Of a stretch of 29,691 nucleotides of DNA, positions 21,749 through 28,906 are shown piece after piece. This DNA comes from Flavobacterium psychrophilum (GTDB lineage Bacteria; Bacteroidota; Bacteroidia; Flavobacteriales; Flavobacteriaceae). Each line of letters begins with the position of its first letter. Position 1 is the stretch's first letter. The position numbers and the translations under genes were made by a program. The notes beneath the pieces were generated by a model that was not told the origin of the DNA, made no database searches, and saw only the letters and a program-made list of their open reading frames with translations. The stretch spans positions 34,182 to 63,872 of the forward strand of contig DZAU01000001.1 in the NCBI GenBank assembly GCA_022729635.1, in the 5' to 3' direction.

Positions 21749-24037
21749 TTACCGAATAATCATTACTTTTTTGACTTTGGTTTCTATTCCGTCTTGTGCC
21801 GAAACAAAAATTAAATATACTCCAGATGCCACTTTATGCTTGCCAAAAGCAGTGGTGTCCCACTCTATTGTTCCTCCTTCTGAAGTGGTTTCGTAAACCA
21901 GATTACCTTCGATATCTGTAATTTTTATAGTAGCTTTATCTAATAATCCGGCAATTTTTACAGTTCCTTCGTATTCCGGACGCACAGGATTTGGATAAAC
22001 ATATACATTATTCAAATCTTCGTTGGCGGTGGTTGCGGTTCCTTTGAATGAAACCATTCCTTTTGAGGTTGCTATAAATACTTCGCCCGTAATGTTATTA
22101 ATGTCAATGTCATTTATGGTGTTACTTGGCAATGGCGAATTGTTTATTGTAAAATGGTATTTTGTTTCCTGACCGTTTGGTGAAACTAGAAATATTCCCG
22201 AATCGGCAGTGCTAATCCATTTATTATTGGCACCATCAACAACAATATCAGTGATGAATTGTTCGTACATTAATTCTTGGGGAAGACCATCTTCTAAAAT
22301 AATTATGGGGTTAGTTTTCATTTGTTCATCAGATGAAAAATTACTCACATTGGGCAAAACACGAAGTCCTTTTGTGGTTCCTATCCAAAGTTGGCTTCTG
22401 TTATCAACTGCGATTGCTCTTACATCAGTGGTTGGCAAATTTCCTTTGTCTGAACCCTCTGATATTTTTTTGAATTTATTGGTGGATTCGTTATAACTTA
22501 TCAAACCGTTATTGTTAGTACACCACCATTTTGTGCTGTTTTTGTCGATAATTAGTCGACCCATACTGGTATTGATACTTTTGTCCAGAATTCCATTCAA
22601 TGAATAACTTTGCCATTGACCATCCGTTTTAAAAACCTTTAATCCATCTTCTACAAGGCTATTATTTACCCATAAGTTACCTGATTTATCAAATGCTCCT
22701 CCGTTGATCCTTACATCATTATGATATCCTGGAATAAAAGAAATCTCATCCAATCCACTATTGGTTTGGTTATATAAAAAAGTAGGAATGTCATTTTCGA
22801 CTTTTAATAAACCCGAATAAGAGCATCCCATATAAACTTCATTTTCATTATTCGGATTTATGATTACTCTAACTATTGATTTAGCTCCAAGGACTTTTTC
22901 ATAAGGAATATTTAACCATCCCGTTGCACTAAATTTACTAATTCCATAACTATCTAATGGATATGGGTTATAAGTTCCTGAATAATTGCCATAAACCGTC
23001 CAAATTATATCCGATGTGGATTGAAGGGCAAAAATATTATTTCTGGAAGGTCCTGTTGGAGTGTTATTTTCAAACGCTGAAGAAATTGAAATCGAAGTGC
23101 TTATCAAGCCGTTTTCTTTTGTTCCAATATATAAAAAGTCTCCAATACTTGATGCACAAGTAAAACTAGAGTTATTTTCTGGAATTTGACTGCTGTTTAC
23201 TTGTTTAACAACTGCTAATTGCTTATTGTAAACATAAACGCTACTTAAAGTGGTAATAATTAAATAATTTTCGCTGGTTCTCATATCGACCGAAGCTTGC
23301 GAAAGCTGTAAAAATCCGGTAAAAGAATTGGAGCCCGAATTGTATTTATGAATATACCCTGAAGTGTTGATTGCTAAAAGTTCTGTATCGAAAGTCTCAA
23401 TACTTGACCAGCTTCCTGTGGCAATTTGAGTCCATTGATTATAATCTATTAAATTTCCACTTGCCAGATTGGCTATTCTCACACCATCACCTGTCGAAGC
23501 AAAAATATAACCATTAAAAACGGCGGTTTGTGTAACGCTTATTTCGGCTCCATTATTTCCAATAAAATAAGTGTCGCCAAACAGCATTGTGGCTAAATTG
23601 AATTGAACGATTCCAAAATCACAGGAAACATAAACAATCCCTTTATATTCCATAAAATGATTGATTTTTTTTAAGTTTGAAGGAAGTTGCTTATTGATAA
23701 TATCTACAATGTTCAGCATACTGCCGTCGGCTTCGTTGATGACAATCATCAACCCATTTTCATATCCTACAAGTGTTTTATTTGTTGATGTGCTGTAATA
23801 TAAAGAGGTGATGGTTTGTCCTGAAAGGCCATCAATAGTGTTAGTGGTTTTAAGCTGGTTTGTGCTGGTGTTCTTTGAAAATAAAGCATTTTCGGAGGCT
23901 GCAAAAATGACCGTTGGCGATTGTGACAAATCTCTAATATCATTATAAGAAAAATAGCCTTGCCACAACTGATTGTTTTGGGCAAAACCTATTTGTATAA
24001 AAAGGAGAGGTAAAAAAAATAGAAACCTTTTTTTCAT
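21749..24037 (-). CDS. porZ: PorZ-like type IX secretion protein
   Basis: PorZ is a surface component of the type IX secretion attachment complex; in Porphyromonas it binds anionic LPS and supports the PorU sortase. The protein (762 residues from the ATG at 24037, close to the Porphyromonas length) has a signal peptide MKKRFLFFLPLLFIQIGFAQ. The family-typical opening follows (LWQGYFSYNDIRDLSQS, FAASENALFS, NTIDGLSGQTITSLYYS), then many beta-propeller repeats (such as TTDVRAIAVDNRSQLWIGTT) in two propellers. A C-terminal type A sorting domain closes it (VYVYPNPVRP, IEWDTTAFGKHKVASGVYLI, ending KKVMIIR). An upstream extension to 24073 is rejected because the promoter box at 24060-24067 lies downstream of it. 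A generic propeller protein with a sorting domain is the alternative. Confidence 0.82.
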   Translation of the reverse strand: MKKRFLFFLPLLFIQIGFAQNNQLWQGYFSYNDIRDLSQSPTVIFAASENALFSKNTSTNQLKTTNTIDGLSGQTITSLYYSTSTNKTLVGYENGLMIVINEADGSMLNIVDIINKQLPSNLKKINHFMEYKGIVYVSCDFGIVQFNLATMLFGDTYFIGNNGAEISVTQTAVFNGYIFASTGDGVRIANLASGNLIDYNQWTQIATGSWSSIETFDTELLAINTSGYIHKYNSGSNSFTGFLQLSQASVDMRTSENYLIITTLSSVYVYNKQLAVVKQVNSSQIPENNSSFTCASSIGDFLYIGTKENGLISTSISISSAFENNTPTGPSRNNIFALQSTSDIIWTVYGNYSGTYNPYPLDSYGISKFSATGWLNIPYEKVLGAKSIVRVIINPNNENEVYMGCSYSGLLKVENDIPTFLYNQTNSGLDEISFIPGYHNDVRINGGAFDKSGNLWVNNSLVEDGLKVFKTDGQWQSYSLNGILDKSINTSMGRLIIDKNSTKWWCTNNNGLISYNESTNKFKKISEGSDKGNLPTTDVRAIAVDNRSQLWIGTTKGLRVLPNVSNFSSDEQMKTNPIIILEDGLPQELMYEQFITDIVVDGANNKWISTADSGIFLVSPNGQETKYHFTINNSPLPSNTINDIDINNITGEVFIATSKGMVSFKGTATTANEDLNNVYVYPNPVRPEYEGTVKIAGLLDKATIKITDIEGNLVYETTSEGGTIEWDTTAFGKHKVASGVYLIFVSAQDGIETKVKKVMIIR

Positions 24038-24059
24038 TGTTTGTATAAATTTTGGTTCA

Positions 24060-24067
24060 CAAATATA
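24060..24067 (-). promoter_or_regulatory. Promoter -7 box of porZ
   Basis: TATATTTG on the minus strand matches TAnnTTTG; the -33 box is not clear. The leader would be about 17 nt. Confidence 0.5.
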
Positions 24068-24098
24068 ATACAAACGAAAGTAATGGGATTTTGTTATA

Positions 24099-24151
24099 CA
24101 AAAAAAGCCTTCAATATATTCCTAATGATTCAGGGATAAAGAAGGCTTTTT
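24099..24151 (-). terminator. Intrinsic terminator of gdhA
   Basis: AAAAAGCCTTC (24102-24112) and GAAGGCTTTTT (24141-24151) form an 11-bp stem, with a further short stem inside the 28-nt loop and a T-run on the minus strand. It lies about 20 nt after the gdhA stop and shields porZ. Confidence 0.85.
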
Positions 24152-24169
24152 GAATTAACTAATAAAGTA

Positions 24170-25513
24170 TTATACCACTCCTTGCGCTAGCATTGCATCT
24201 GCAACTTTGACAAATCCGGCTATATTCGCACCTTTTACGTAATCAACATAACCAGTTTCATCTGTACCGTATTTTTTACATTGATTATGAATTCCAACCA
24301 TTATGTCTTTTAATCTTTGGTCAACTTCTTCGCTAGACCAATTTAATCGAATTGAGTTTTGTGTCATTTCTAAACCTGAAGCCGCAACACCGCCAGCGTT
24401 TGCTGCTTTTCCTGGTGCAAAAAGTATTTTATTATTCAATAGATATTTAATTGCATTTAAAGTACACGGCATATTCGCTGCTTCGGTAATGCAAATAGCA
24501 CCATTGGCAACGAGTTTTTTCGCATCCTCCTCATGCAATTCGTTTTGAGTTGCACAAGGAATCGCAACATCAACTTTTACTTCCCATACGCTTTTTCCTT
24601 TATGAAAAACAGCATTTGGATATTTCTCTACATACATTTCAGCTCTGTTGTCTCCGCTTGCTCTCATTTCAAGCATAAAGTCGATTTTTTCGCCAGAAAT
24701 TCCTTCAGCATCATAAATATATCCATCAGGTCCTGAAATGGTTAAAAGTTTTCCTCCCAATTCATTTATTTTTAAAGCAACTCCCCAAGCCACATTACCA
24801 AATCCTGAAATTGCAAAGGTTTTCCCCTTGATTTCATGCCCAATGGTTCTAAGCATTTGTTCTGTGAAATAAACCACGCCGTAGCCTGTTGCTTCAGGTC
24901 GTATTAACGAACCTCCATAAGCAATTCCTTTTCCTGTTAAAACTCCAGTAAATTCATTTCTAATTCTTTTGTACTGCCCAAATAAATATCCAATTTCTCT
25001 TGCTCCAACACCAATATCTCCAGCAGGAACATCTATTTCCGGTCCAATGTGTCGGCATAGTTCAGTCATAAAAGATTGACAAAAACGCATCACTTCCGCA
25101 TCTGATTTGCCTTGTGGATCGAAATCTGAACCTCCTTTTCCTCCTCCCATAGGAAGGGTTGTTAAACTGTTTTTAAATACTTGTTCAAAAGCAAGAAATT
25201 TAAGCACTGATAAGTTAACCGAATGGTGAAACCGTATTCCTCCTTTGTATGGTCCAATAGCCGAATTCATTTGAATTCTAAACCCTCGATTAACTTGTAT
25301 TTCTCCTTTGTCGTCAACCCAAGGAACTCTAAATATTATAGCTCTTTCAGGTTCAACAATTCTAAGTAGTATATGTTTCCCGTCATACTTCCTTTTTGAA
25401 GATATGAAAGGAATAACAGTCTCTGCAAATTCTCTAACTGCTTGAATAAATTCTGGTTCGTTTGGGTTTTTTGCCTCAACAAGAGACATAAAATTATCAA
25501 TCTTTTCTTCCAT
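24170..25513 (-). CDS. gdhA: Glutamate dehydrogenase (NADP-type)
   Basis: It makes glutamate from 2-oxoglutarate and ammonium, a main route of nitrogen assimilation. The 447 residues equal the E. coli GdhA length as I remember it. Landmarks: GPYKGGIRFHHSVNLSVLKF, the catalytic-lysine block LPMGGGKGGSDFDPQGKS (Lys126), DVPAGDIGVGAREIGYLFGQ, the nucleotide-binding AISGFGNVAWGVA, and AANAGGVAASGLEMTQNS near the end. The ATG at 25513 is chosen over an open frame reaching 25603, whose first 30 residues have no family counterpart. A palindrome in the leader suggests transcriptional control. Confidence 0.96.
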   Translation of the reverse strand: MEEKIDNFMSLVEAKNPNEPEFIQAVREFAETVIPFISSKRKYDGKHILLRIVEPERAIIFRVPWVDDKGEIQVNRGFRIQMNSAIGPYKGGIRFHHSVNLSVLKFLAFEQVFKNSLTTLPMGGGKGGSDFDPQGKSDAEVMRFCQSFMTELCRHIGPEIDVPAGDIGVGAREIGYLFGQYKRIRNEFTGVLTGKGIAYGGSLIRPEATGYGVVYFTEQMLRTIGHEIKGKTFAISGFGNVAWGVALKINELGGKLLTISGPDGYIYDAEGISGEKIDFMLEMRASGDNRAEMYVEKYPNAVFHKGKSVWEVKVDVAIPCATQNELHEEDAKKLVANGAICITEAANMPCTLNAIKYLLNNKILFAPGKAANAGGVAASGLEMTQNSIRLNWSSEEVDQRLKDIMVGIHNQCKKYGTDETGYVDYVKGANIAGFVKVADAMLAQGVV

Positions 25514-25577
25514 ATTAAAATATATTGTACAAATTAAGGTTAATATTGAGGGCTTCTTACCAAAACAAATTATTTGA

Positions 25578-25589
25578 GAAAACGTTTTC
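25578..25589. promoter_or_regulatory. Palindromic operator candidate in the gdhA leader
   Basis: GAAAACGTTTTC is a perfect 12-bp palindrome with a central CG, the form typical of LacI/GalR-family operators. It lies between the inferred gdhA transcript start (about 25595) and its ATG. Confidence 0.45.
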
Positions 25590-25600
25590 GTAATTGTATG

Positions 25601-25608
25601 CAAATATA
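25601..25608 (-). promoter_or_regulatory. Promoter -7 box of gdhA
   Basis: TATATTTG on the minus strand, giving a start near 25595 and a leader of about 80 nt. The -33 region is AT-rich without a clear TTTG. Confidence 0.5.
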
Positions 25609-25771
25609 CATTATATAAGAATATTTATAACTAAAATTAAAATTTCTTCATCTGTTTTTATGCTTTTTATAAATGTTGAAATGATTTTATTCAAAATCAA
25701 AACTATTAATGACAAAACGCAAACAATCTTGACTTTTTTTTATGTAATGTTAAGAATGTTTGATGTTATTG

Positions 25772-25820
25772 TATATTTGTTCAGATAATACTTGTAGTGA
25801 TTGTTGTTTTTATATATTTG
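25772..25820 (+). promoter_or_regulatory. Two plus-strand promoter boxes before the outer-membrane protein gene
   Basis: TATATTTG occurs at 25772-25779 and 25813-25820. The second has TTG at 25792-25794 as a -33 box with an 18-bp spacer and is the likely main promoter (start near 25826, leader about 14 nt). The first lacks a clear -33 box. Confidence 0.55.
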
Positions 25821-25839
25821 TAAAAAAGTAATTTATATA

Positions 25840-26646
25840 ATGGCTCCAAAATCTATTACATTTTTATACCTGCTTCTTTTTGGAATTTCGAATTTAGCTG
25901 TCGCTCAATTTGGATTTTCACACGAAATAGGTGCTATTGTGGGTCCTGTGGCTTTTCAGTCAGACTATGGAGAACGATATGATTTAACTACAAACGCAGG
26001 GAATACAGGGTTTGGGATTGGGATTATTCACTATATGAATTTTTCTTATAAAGCGGAATGTAATTGCTATACTCCCGAAACATACTTCAATGACCACTTC
26101 AAATTAAGAAGCGAATTGTCATACAATAAAACTAATTTGGAACATTTAGGAGAATGGGTAGATCCAAGTCATACTAGTCTTGGCGCCGATCAACTGCGGG
26201 CAATGCAAGGAAGCACAGCGGTAACCAATATAGGAATGCAGCTTGAATTCTTTCCTTTGAGTATTCGAGATTTTACCGAAACAATAGAAAGTTGGGGACC
26301 ATTTATAAGTCTTGGAGGGCAATTTAGTTTTTATAATGCAAAAGCTTGGTCAACAATGGGTCCTTTGGGAACGCCTCTGACTACTTTTCCAAAATATTTA
26401 GTTCCTACAGATGATCGTCCTTATGGATTTTCAACAGAAACCGGATCGGTTTGGTCGGTTGTTTCAAGTGTTGGAACACGCTATAAACTTTCTCCTTTAT
26501 CTGATTTAATGGTAGATTTAAGACTGCAATATTATTTTTCTAATTGGGTCGATGGCTTAAATCCAAATCCTGAACTTTTCCCCGAAAACAAAGCAAATGA
26601 CTGGCTGGTTTGGTTCAATGTAGGTTATATTTATTACTTACAATAA
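25840..26646 (+). CDS. Outer-membrane-type protein of unknown function (THC0290_0291-like)
   Basis: The 268-residue protein has a signal peptide ending NLAVAQ and then alternating short beta-strand segments (HEIGAIVGPVAFQSDYGERY, FKLRSELSYNKT, IGMQLEFFPLSI, FISLGGQFSFYNAKAW, LMVDLRLQYYFSNWV), ending WLVWFNVGYIYYLQ as a small outer-membrane barrel would. I recall a Flavobacteria-restricted family, THC0290_0291, with similar features, but the assignment is from memory; its function is unknown. A Cys-containing loop (ECNCYTPETYFND) is notable. The ATG at 25840 fits the promoter and signal peptide. It is a single-gene unit closed by a strong terminator. Confidence 0.75.
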   Translation: MAPKSITFLYLLLFGISNLAVAQFGFSHEIGAIVGPVAFQSDYGERYDLTTNAGNTGFGIGIIHYMNFSYKAECNCYTPETYFNDHFKLRSELSYNKTNLEHLGEWVDPSHTSLGADQLRAMQGSTAVTNIGMQLEFFPLSIRDFTETIESWGPFISLGGQFSFYNAKAWSTMGPLGTPLTTFPKYLVPTDDRPYGFSTETGSVWSVVSSVGTRYKLSPLSDLMVDLRLQYYFSNWVDGLNPNPELFPENKANDWLVWFNVGYIYYLQ

Positions 26647-26665
26647 TCGAAAGAAACCTAAAAAT

Positions 26666-26696
26666 AAAAGCCCGATTTTACTAAAATCGGGCTTTT
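26666..26696. terminator. Bidirectional terminator
   Basis: AAAAGCCCGATTTT (26666-26679) and AAAATCGGGCTTTT (26683-26696) form a perfect 14-bp stem with a 3-nt loop. A-runs and T-runs flank both sides, between the convergent outer-membrane and Cys/Met genes. Confidence 0.92.
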
Positions 26697-26701
26697 GTTT
26701 T

Positions 26702-27847
26702 TTATTCCAATGCTTGTTTTAAATCTTCGATTAAATCTTCTATATCTTCAATACCAATACTCAAACGCACTAAATCATCCGTGATTCCCACTTCTTTTCG
26801 TTTGTCTTCCGGAATCGATGCGTGTGTCATCAAAGCAGGATGATTTGCTAATGATTCCACTCCACCCAAAGATTCTGCCAAAGTGAATACTTTTAGTTTC
26901 TCTAAAAACCGAATTGAATCTTCCTTTTTACCCGAAACAAATGTAAAAGAAACCATTCCGCCAAAACCACTCATTTGTTTTTTGGCAATTTCGTGATACG
27001 GATGGCTTGGCAATCCTGGATAATAAACTGTTTTTATTTTTGGATGTTGACTTAAAAATTCCACCACCTTTTCACCGTTTTCGCAATGTCTTTGCAAACG
27101 CAAATGCAAAGTTTTTATTCCTCTTAAAACCAAGAAACTGTCCATTGGACCAAGCGTTGCACCTGTGGCAAATTGTTGAAAATGTAGTTGTTCGCCCAAA
27201 GCGTCGTCTTTTATAATCAAAGCTCCGGCAATTACATCAGAATGTCCACTAAGATATTTTGTGGCCGAATGCATAACAATATCAGCACCCAAATCTAAAG
27301 GTTTTTGTAAATAGGGCGTTGCAAAAGTATTGTCAACAGCAAAAAGAATATTTCTTTCCTTGGTGATTTTGGCAATTTCCTGAATATCGGCCAATTTCAT
27401 CAACGGATTTGTGGGTGTTTCAACCCAAACTAATTTGGTGTTTTCGTTGATTAAAGATTGAAATTTAGCAATGTTGTTCATATCGACAAAATGAAATTTT
27501 ATCCCAGAATCTTTATAAATCCGCATAAACAGTCTATACGTTCCGCCGTATAAATCGTCCATCGCAATGATTTCGTCACCAGCTTTGAAAGAACGTAAAA
27601 GACAATCAGTGGCTGCTAATCCAGACGAAAAAGCTAAGGCTTGCGTTCCGTTTTCGATGCTTGCCAATGCGTTTTCCAAGGCTGTTCTTGTTGGATTTGA
27701 TGCTCTGCTGTATTCGTAATCCGGGTTTATGGGTTTCCCGGGACTTGTTTGTGCAAAAGTTGATGTTTGATAAACCGGTGGCATTACTGCGCCCGTTGCC
27801 GGATCGTGGTGTTGTCCGCCGTGAATGGTTTTAGTGTTGAATTTCAT
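26702..27847 (-). CDS. Cystathionine gamma-synthase or gamma-lyase (Cys/Met PLP enzyme)
   Basis: The 381-residue protein belongs to the Cys/Met metabolism PLP family: YEYSRASNPTR near the N-terminus, ALAFSSGLAA, DDLYGGTYRLF, WVETPTNPLMK, AVDNTFATPYLQKPLDLGAD and the PLP lysine Lys197 in VMHSATKYLSGHSD. The end (TFVSGKKEDS, then AESLGGVESLANHPALMTH) is also typical. It is cytoplasmic. Synthase (methionine branch) and lyase (cysteine branch) members cannot be told apart safely here; synthase is the common annotation for this type in flavobacteria. The start is the ATG at 27847, since the longer frame begins at a TTG inside the palindrome at 27876-27908. Confidence 0.93.
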   Translation of the reverse strand: MKFNTKTIHGGQHHDPATGAVMPPVYQTSTFAQTSPGKPINPDYEYSRASNPTRTALENALASIENGTQALAFSSGLAATDCLLRSFKAGDEIIAMDDLYGGTYRLFMRIYKDSGIKFHFVDMNNIAKFQSLINENTKLVWVETPTNPLMKLADIQEIAKITKERNILFAVDNTFATPYLQKPLDLGADIVMHSATKYLSGHSDVIAGALIIKDDALGEQLHFQQFATGATLGPMDSFLVLRGIKTLHLRLQRHCENGEKVVEFLSQHPKIKTVYYPGLPSHPYHEIAKKQMSGFGGMVSFTFVSGKKEDSIRFLEKLKVFTLAESLGGVESLANHPALMTHASIPEDKRKEVGITDDLVRLSIGIEDIEDLIEDLKQALE

Positions 27848-27875
27848 TTTAATTTTTTTTAAAGATAATTTTTTC

Positions 27876-27908
27876 AAAGCTTCCAGCCTTTGAAAGGCTG
27901 GAAGCTTT
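27876..27908. repeat. Perfect 33-bp palindrome between DinB-like and Cys/Met genes
   Basis: Two 16-bp arms (AAAGCTTCCAGCCTTT and its complement) meet at a single central G (27892). It lies 14 nt after the DinB-like stop and 29 bp before the Cys/Met ATG. It could be that gene's terminator, but no long T-run follows on the minus strand. Confidence 0.75.
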
Positions 27909-27921
27909 ATTTATTTGAAAA

Positions 27922-28377
27922 TTACAAAAATTTACGAATCCCCATCATAACTCCAATATGTAATCCTTCGTGAAAATTGTTGAATACCATTGCGTCTTCG
28001 GCACTTTTTATGGTAAAACCTGTTGAAGTTGGATATTCCTGATAGTTTTTGAAAATTTTATTATCAAAATCTTCCTTGGTTTGATCGATAGTTTTAGACA
28101 ACAAAGACTTGATTTCGTCAACCTCAGCTTGGGTGAAATTGAACTCTGGCTTGGTTTCTTTTTTGTATTTTTCGACCATTTCGTCCGAAATAATCATTGG
28201 CAGTCCCGAAAGTTTGTACACTAGCATTTGTTGAACGACAACAATATGACCGATGTTCCAAATAAGATTATTGCTAAAACCTTCGGGAATTTTGTTAAGT
28301 TCCTCTAAACTGTGTTTTTCTAAAAATTGGGACAAGATTTTTCTGCTTGTGTTGGTAATGTCGAATATCTGTTGCAT
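27922..28377 (-). CDS. DinB/YfiT-like four-helix metal-binding protein
   Basis: The 151-residue all-helical protein has the DinB-like His triad: His44 in LIWNIGHIVVV and His136 and His140 in FHEGLHIGVMMG near the end. DinB-superfamily proteins bind a divalent metal and include thiol-dependent transferases (bacillithiol and mycothiol S-transferases); most are uncharacterised and I cannot name a substrate. The ATG at 28377 is preferred over a TTG at 28413. It is divergent from the ArsC/Spx-like gene, with a short AT-rich spacer and no clear promoter box. Confidence 0.82.
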   Translation of the reverse strand: MQQIFDITNTSRKILSQFLEKHSLEELNKIPEGFSNNLIWNIGHIVVVQQMLVYKLSGLPMIISDEMVEKYKKETKPEFNFTQAEVDEIKSLLSKTIDQTKEDFDNKIFKNYQEYPTSTGFTIKSAEDAMVFNNFHEGLHIGVMMGIRKFL

Positions 28378-28454
28378 TTTTTTAAATTTTCGATAAAAAT
28401 AAACATTTTCCACGTCAAATGGATTTTCTTTGTATAAAGAAATTATCGTTTTAT

Positions 28455-28817
28455 ATGAACAAAATATATTATCTCGCTTCCTGCGATACGTGTCGAAAAA
28501 TCATAAAATCATTACCAAAAGGTCATAATTTGGCTTTTCACGACATCAAACAAGATCCAATCACGGTCGAAGAATTGGAAGAAATGCACCGTCTTTCAGG
28601 AAGTTACGAGTCACTTTTTAGCAAAAAAGCACAACTCTACAAATCGATGGATTTAAAAAATAAATCCTTGACCGAAGCAGATTTCAAGAACTACATTCTG
28701 GAACATTACACTTTCCTGAGTCGGCCGGTTTTTATTATTGACGACAAAATTTACATTGGCAACAGCCAGCAAAATATACTTCAGGTGATGAAAAAATTAG
28801 TGGTCAGTAATCAGTAA
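28455..28817 (+). CDS. ArsC/Spx-family thioredoxin-fold protein
   Basis: The 120-residue protein opens MNKIYYLASCDTCRKIIKSL, a thioredoxin-fold strand and CxxC motif (CDTC), and has LSRPVFIIDDKIYIGNS, the RPV segment shared by ArsC, YffB and Spx. The second Cys of CxxC is a feature of Spx/MgsR-type members; classical glutaredoxin-dependent arsenate reductases have other residues there. Arsenate reduction is therefore not assured, and a thiol-oxidoreductase or regulatory role is possible. No arsenic genes are nearby. The last codons (VVSNQ and stop) run into a repetitive CAGT-rich stretch. Confidence 0.82.
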   Translation: MNKIYYLASCDTCRKIIKSLPKGHNLAFHDIKQDPITVEELEEMHRLSGSYESLFSKKAQLYKSMDLKNKSLTEADFKNYILEHYTFLSRPVFIIDDKIYIGNSQQNILQVMKKLVVSNQ

Positions 28818-28872
28818 ACAGTGGTCCGTTTCGCAGTTTTAAACTGAACACTCAATACTGAACACTGAATAC
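28803..28872. repeat. CAGT/ACTG-rich degenerate repeat between ArsC-like and yicC genes
   Basis: Copies of TCAGTAA, ACAGTG, ACTGAACACT and ACTGAATACT recur, with a palindrome CAGTTTTAAACTG at 28834-28846. It resembles repetitive flavobacterial intergenic DNA and includes the stop codon of the ArsC-like gene. Confidence 0.6.
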
Positions 28873-28879
28873 TTTTCCT

Positions 28880-28887
28880 TATATTTG
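28880..28887 (+). promoter_or_regulatory. Promoter -7 box of yicC
   Basis: TATATTTG matches TAnnTTTG; -33 is unclear. The start near 28893 leaves a leader of about 14 nt before the ATG at 28907. Confidence 0.5.
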
Positions 28888-28906
28888 AACTCTTTTAGAA
28901 AATAAT

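Larger units (their letters stand above)
25514..25839. other. 326-bp divergent region between gdhA and the outer-membrane protein gene
   Basis: It holds a palindromic operator candidate, a minus-strand promoter box for gdhA and two plus-strand promoter boxes, each listed separately. The AT-rich middle has a 64-codon plus-strand frame that I regard as chance. Confidence 0.6.

Noticed and set aside
24170..25603. Longer gdhA frame with 30 extra N-terminal residues.
   Set aside because: The extension has no counterpart in the family; the 447-residue form fits exactly.
25594..25788. A 64-codon plus-strand frame between gdhA and the outer-membrane protein gene.
   Set aside because: Composition is that of random AT-rich DNA, it contains promoter boxes of both neighbours and shows no domain or signal peptide.
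28455..28817. Arsenic-resistance gene.
   Set aside because: Only a general ArsC/Spx fold is visible, with CxxC typical of Spx-type members, and no arsR, arsB or acr3 gene lies nearby.
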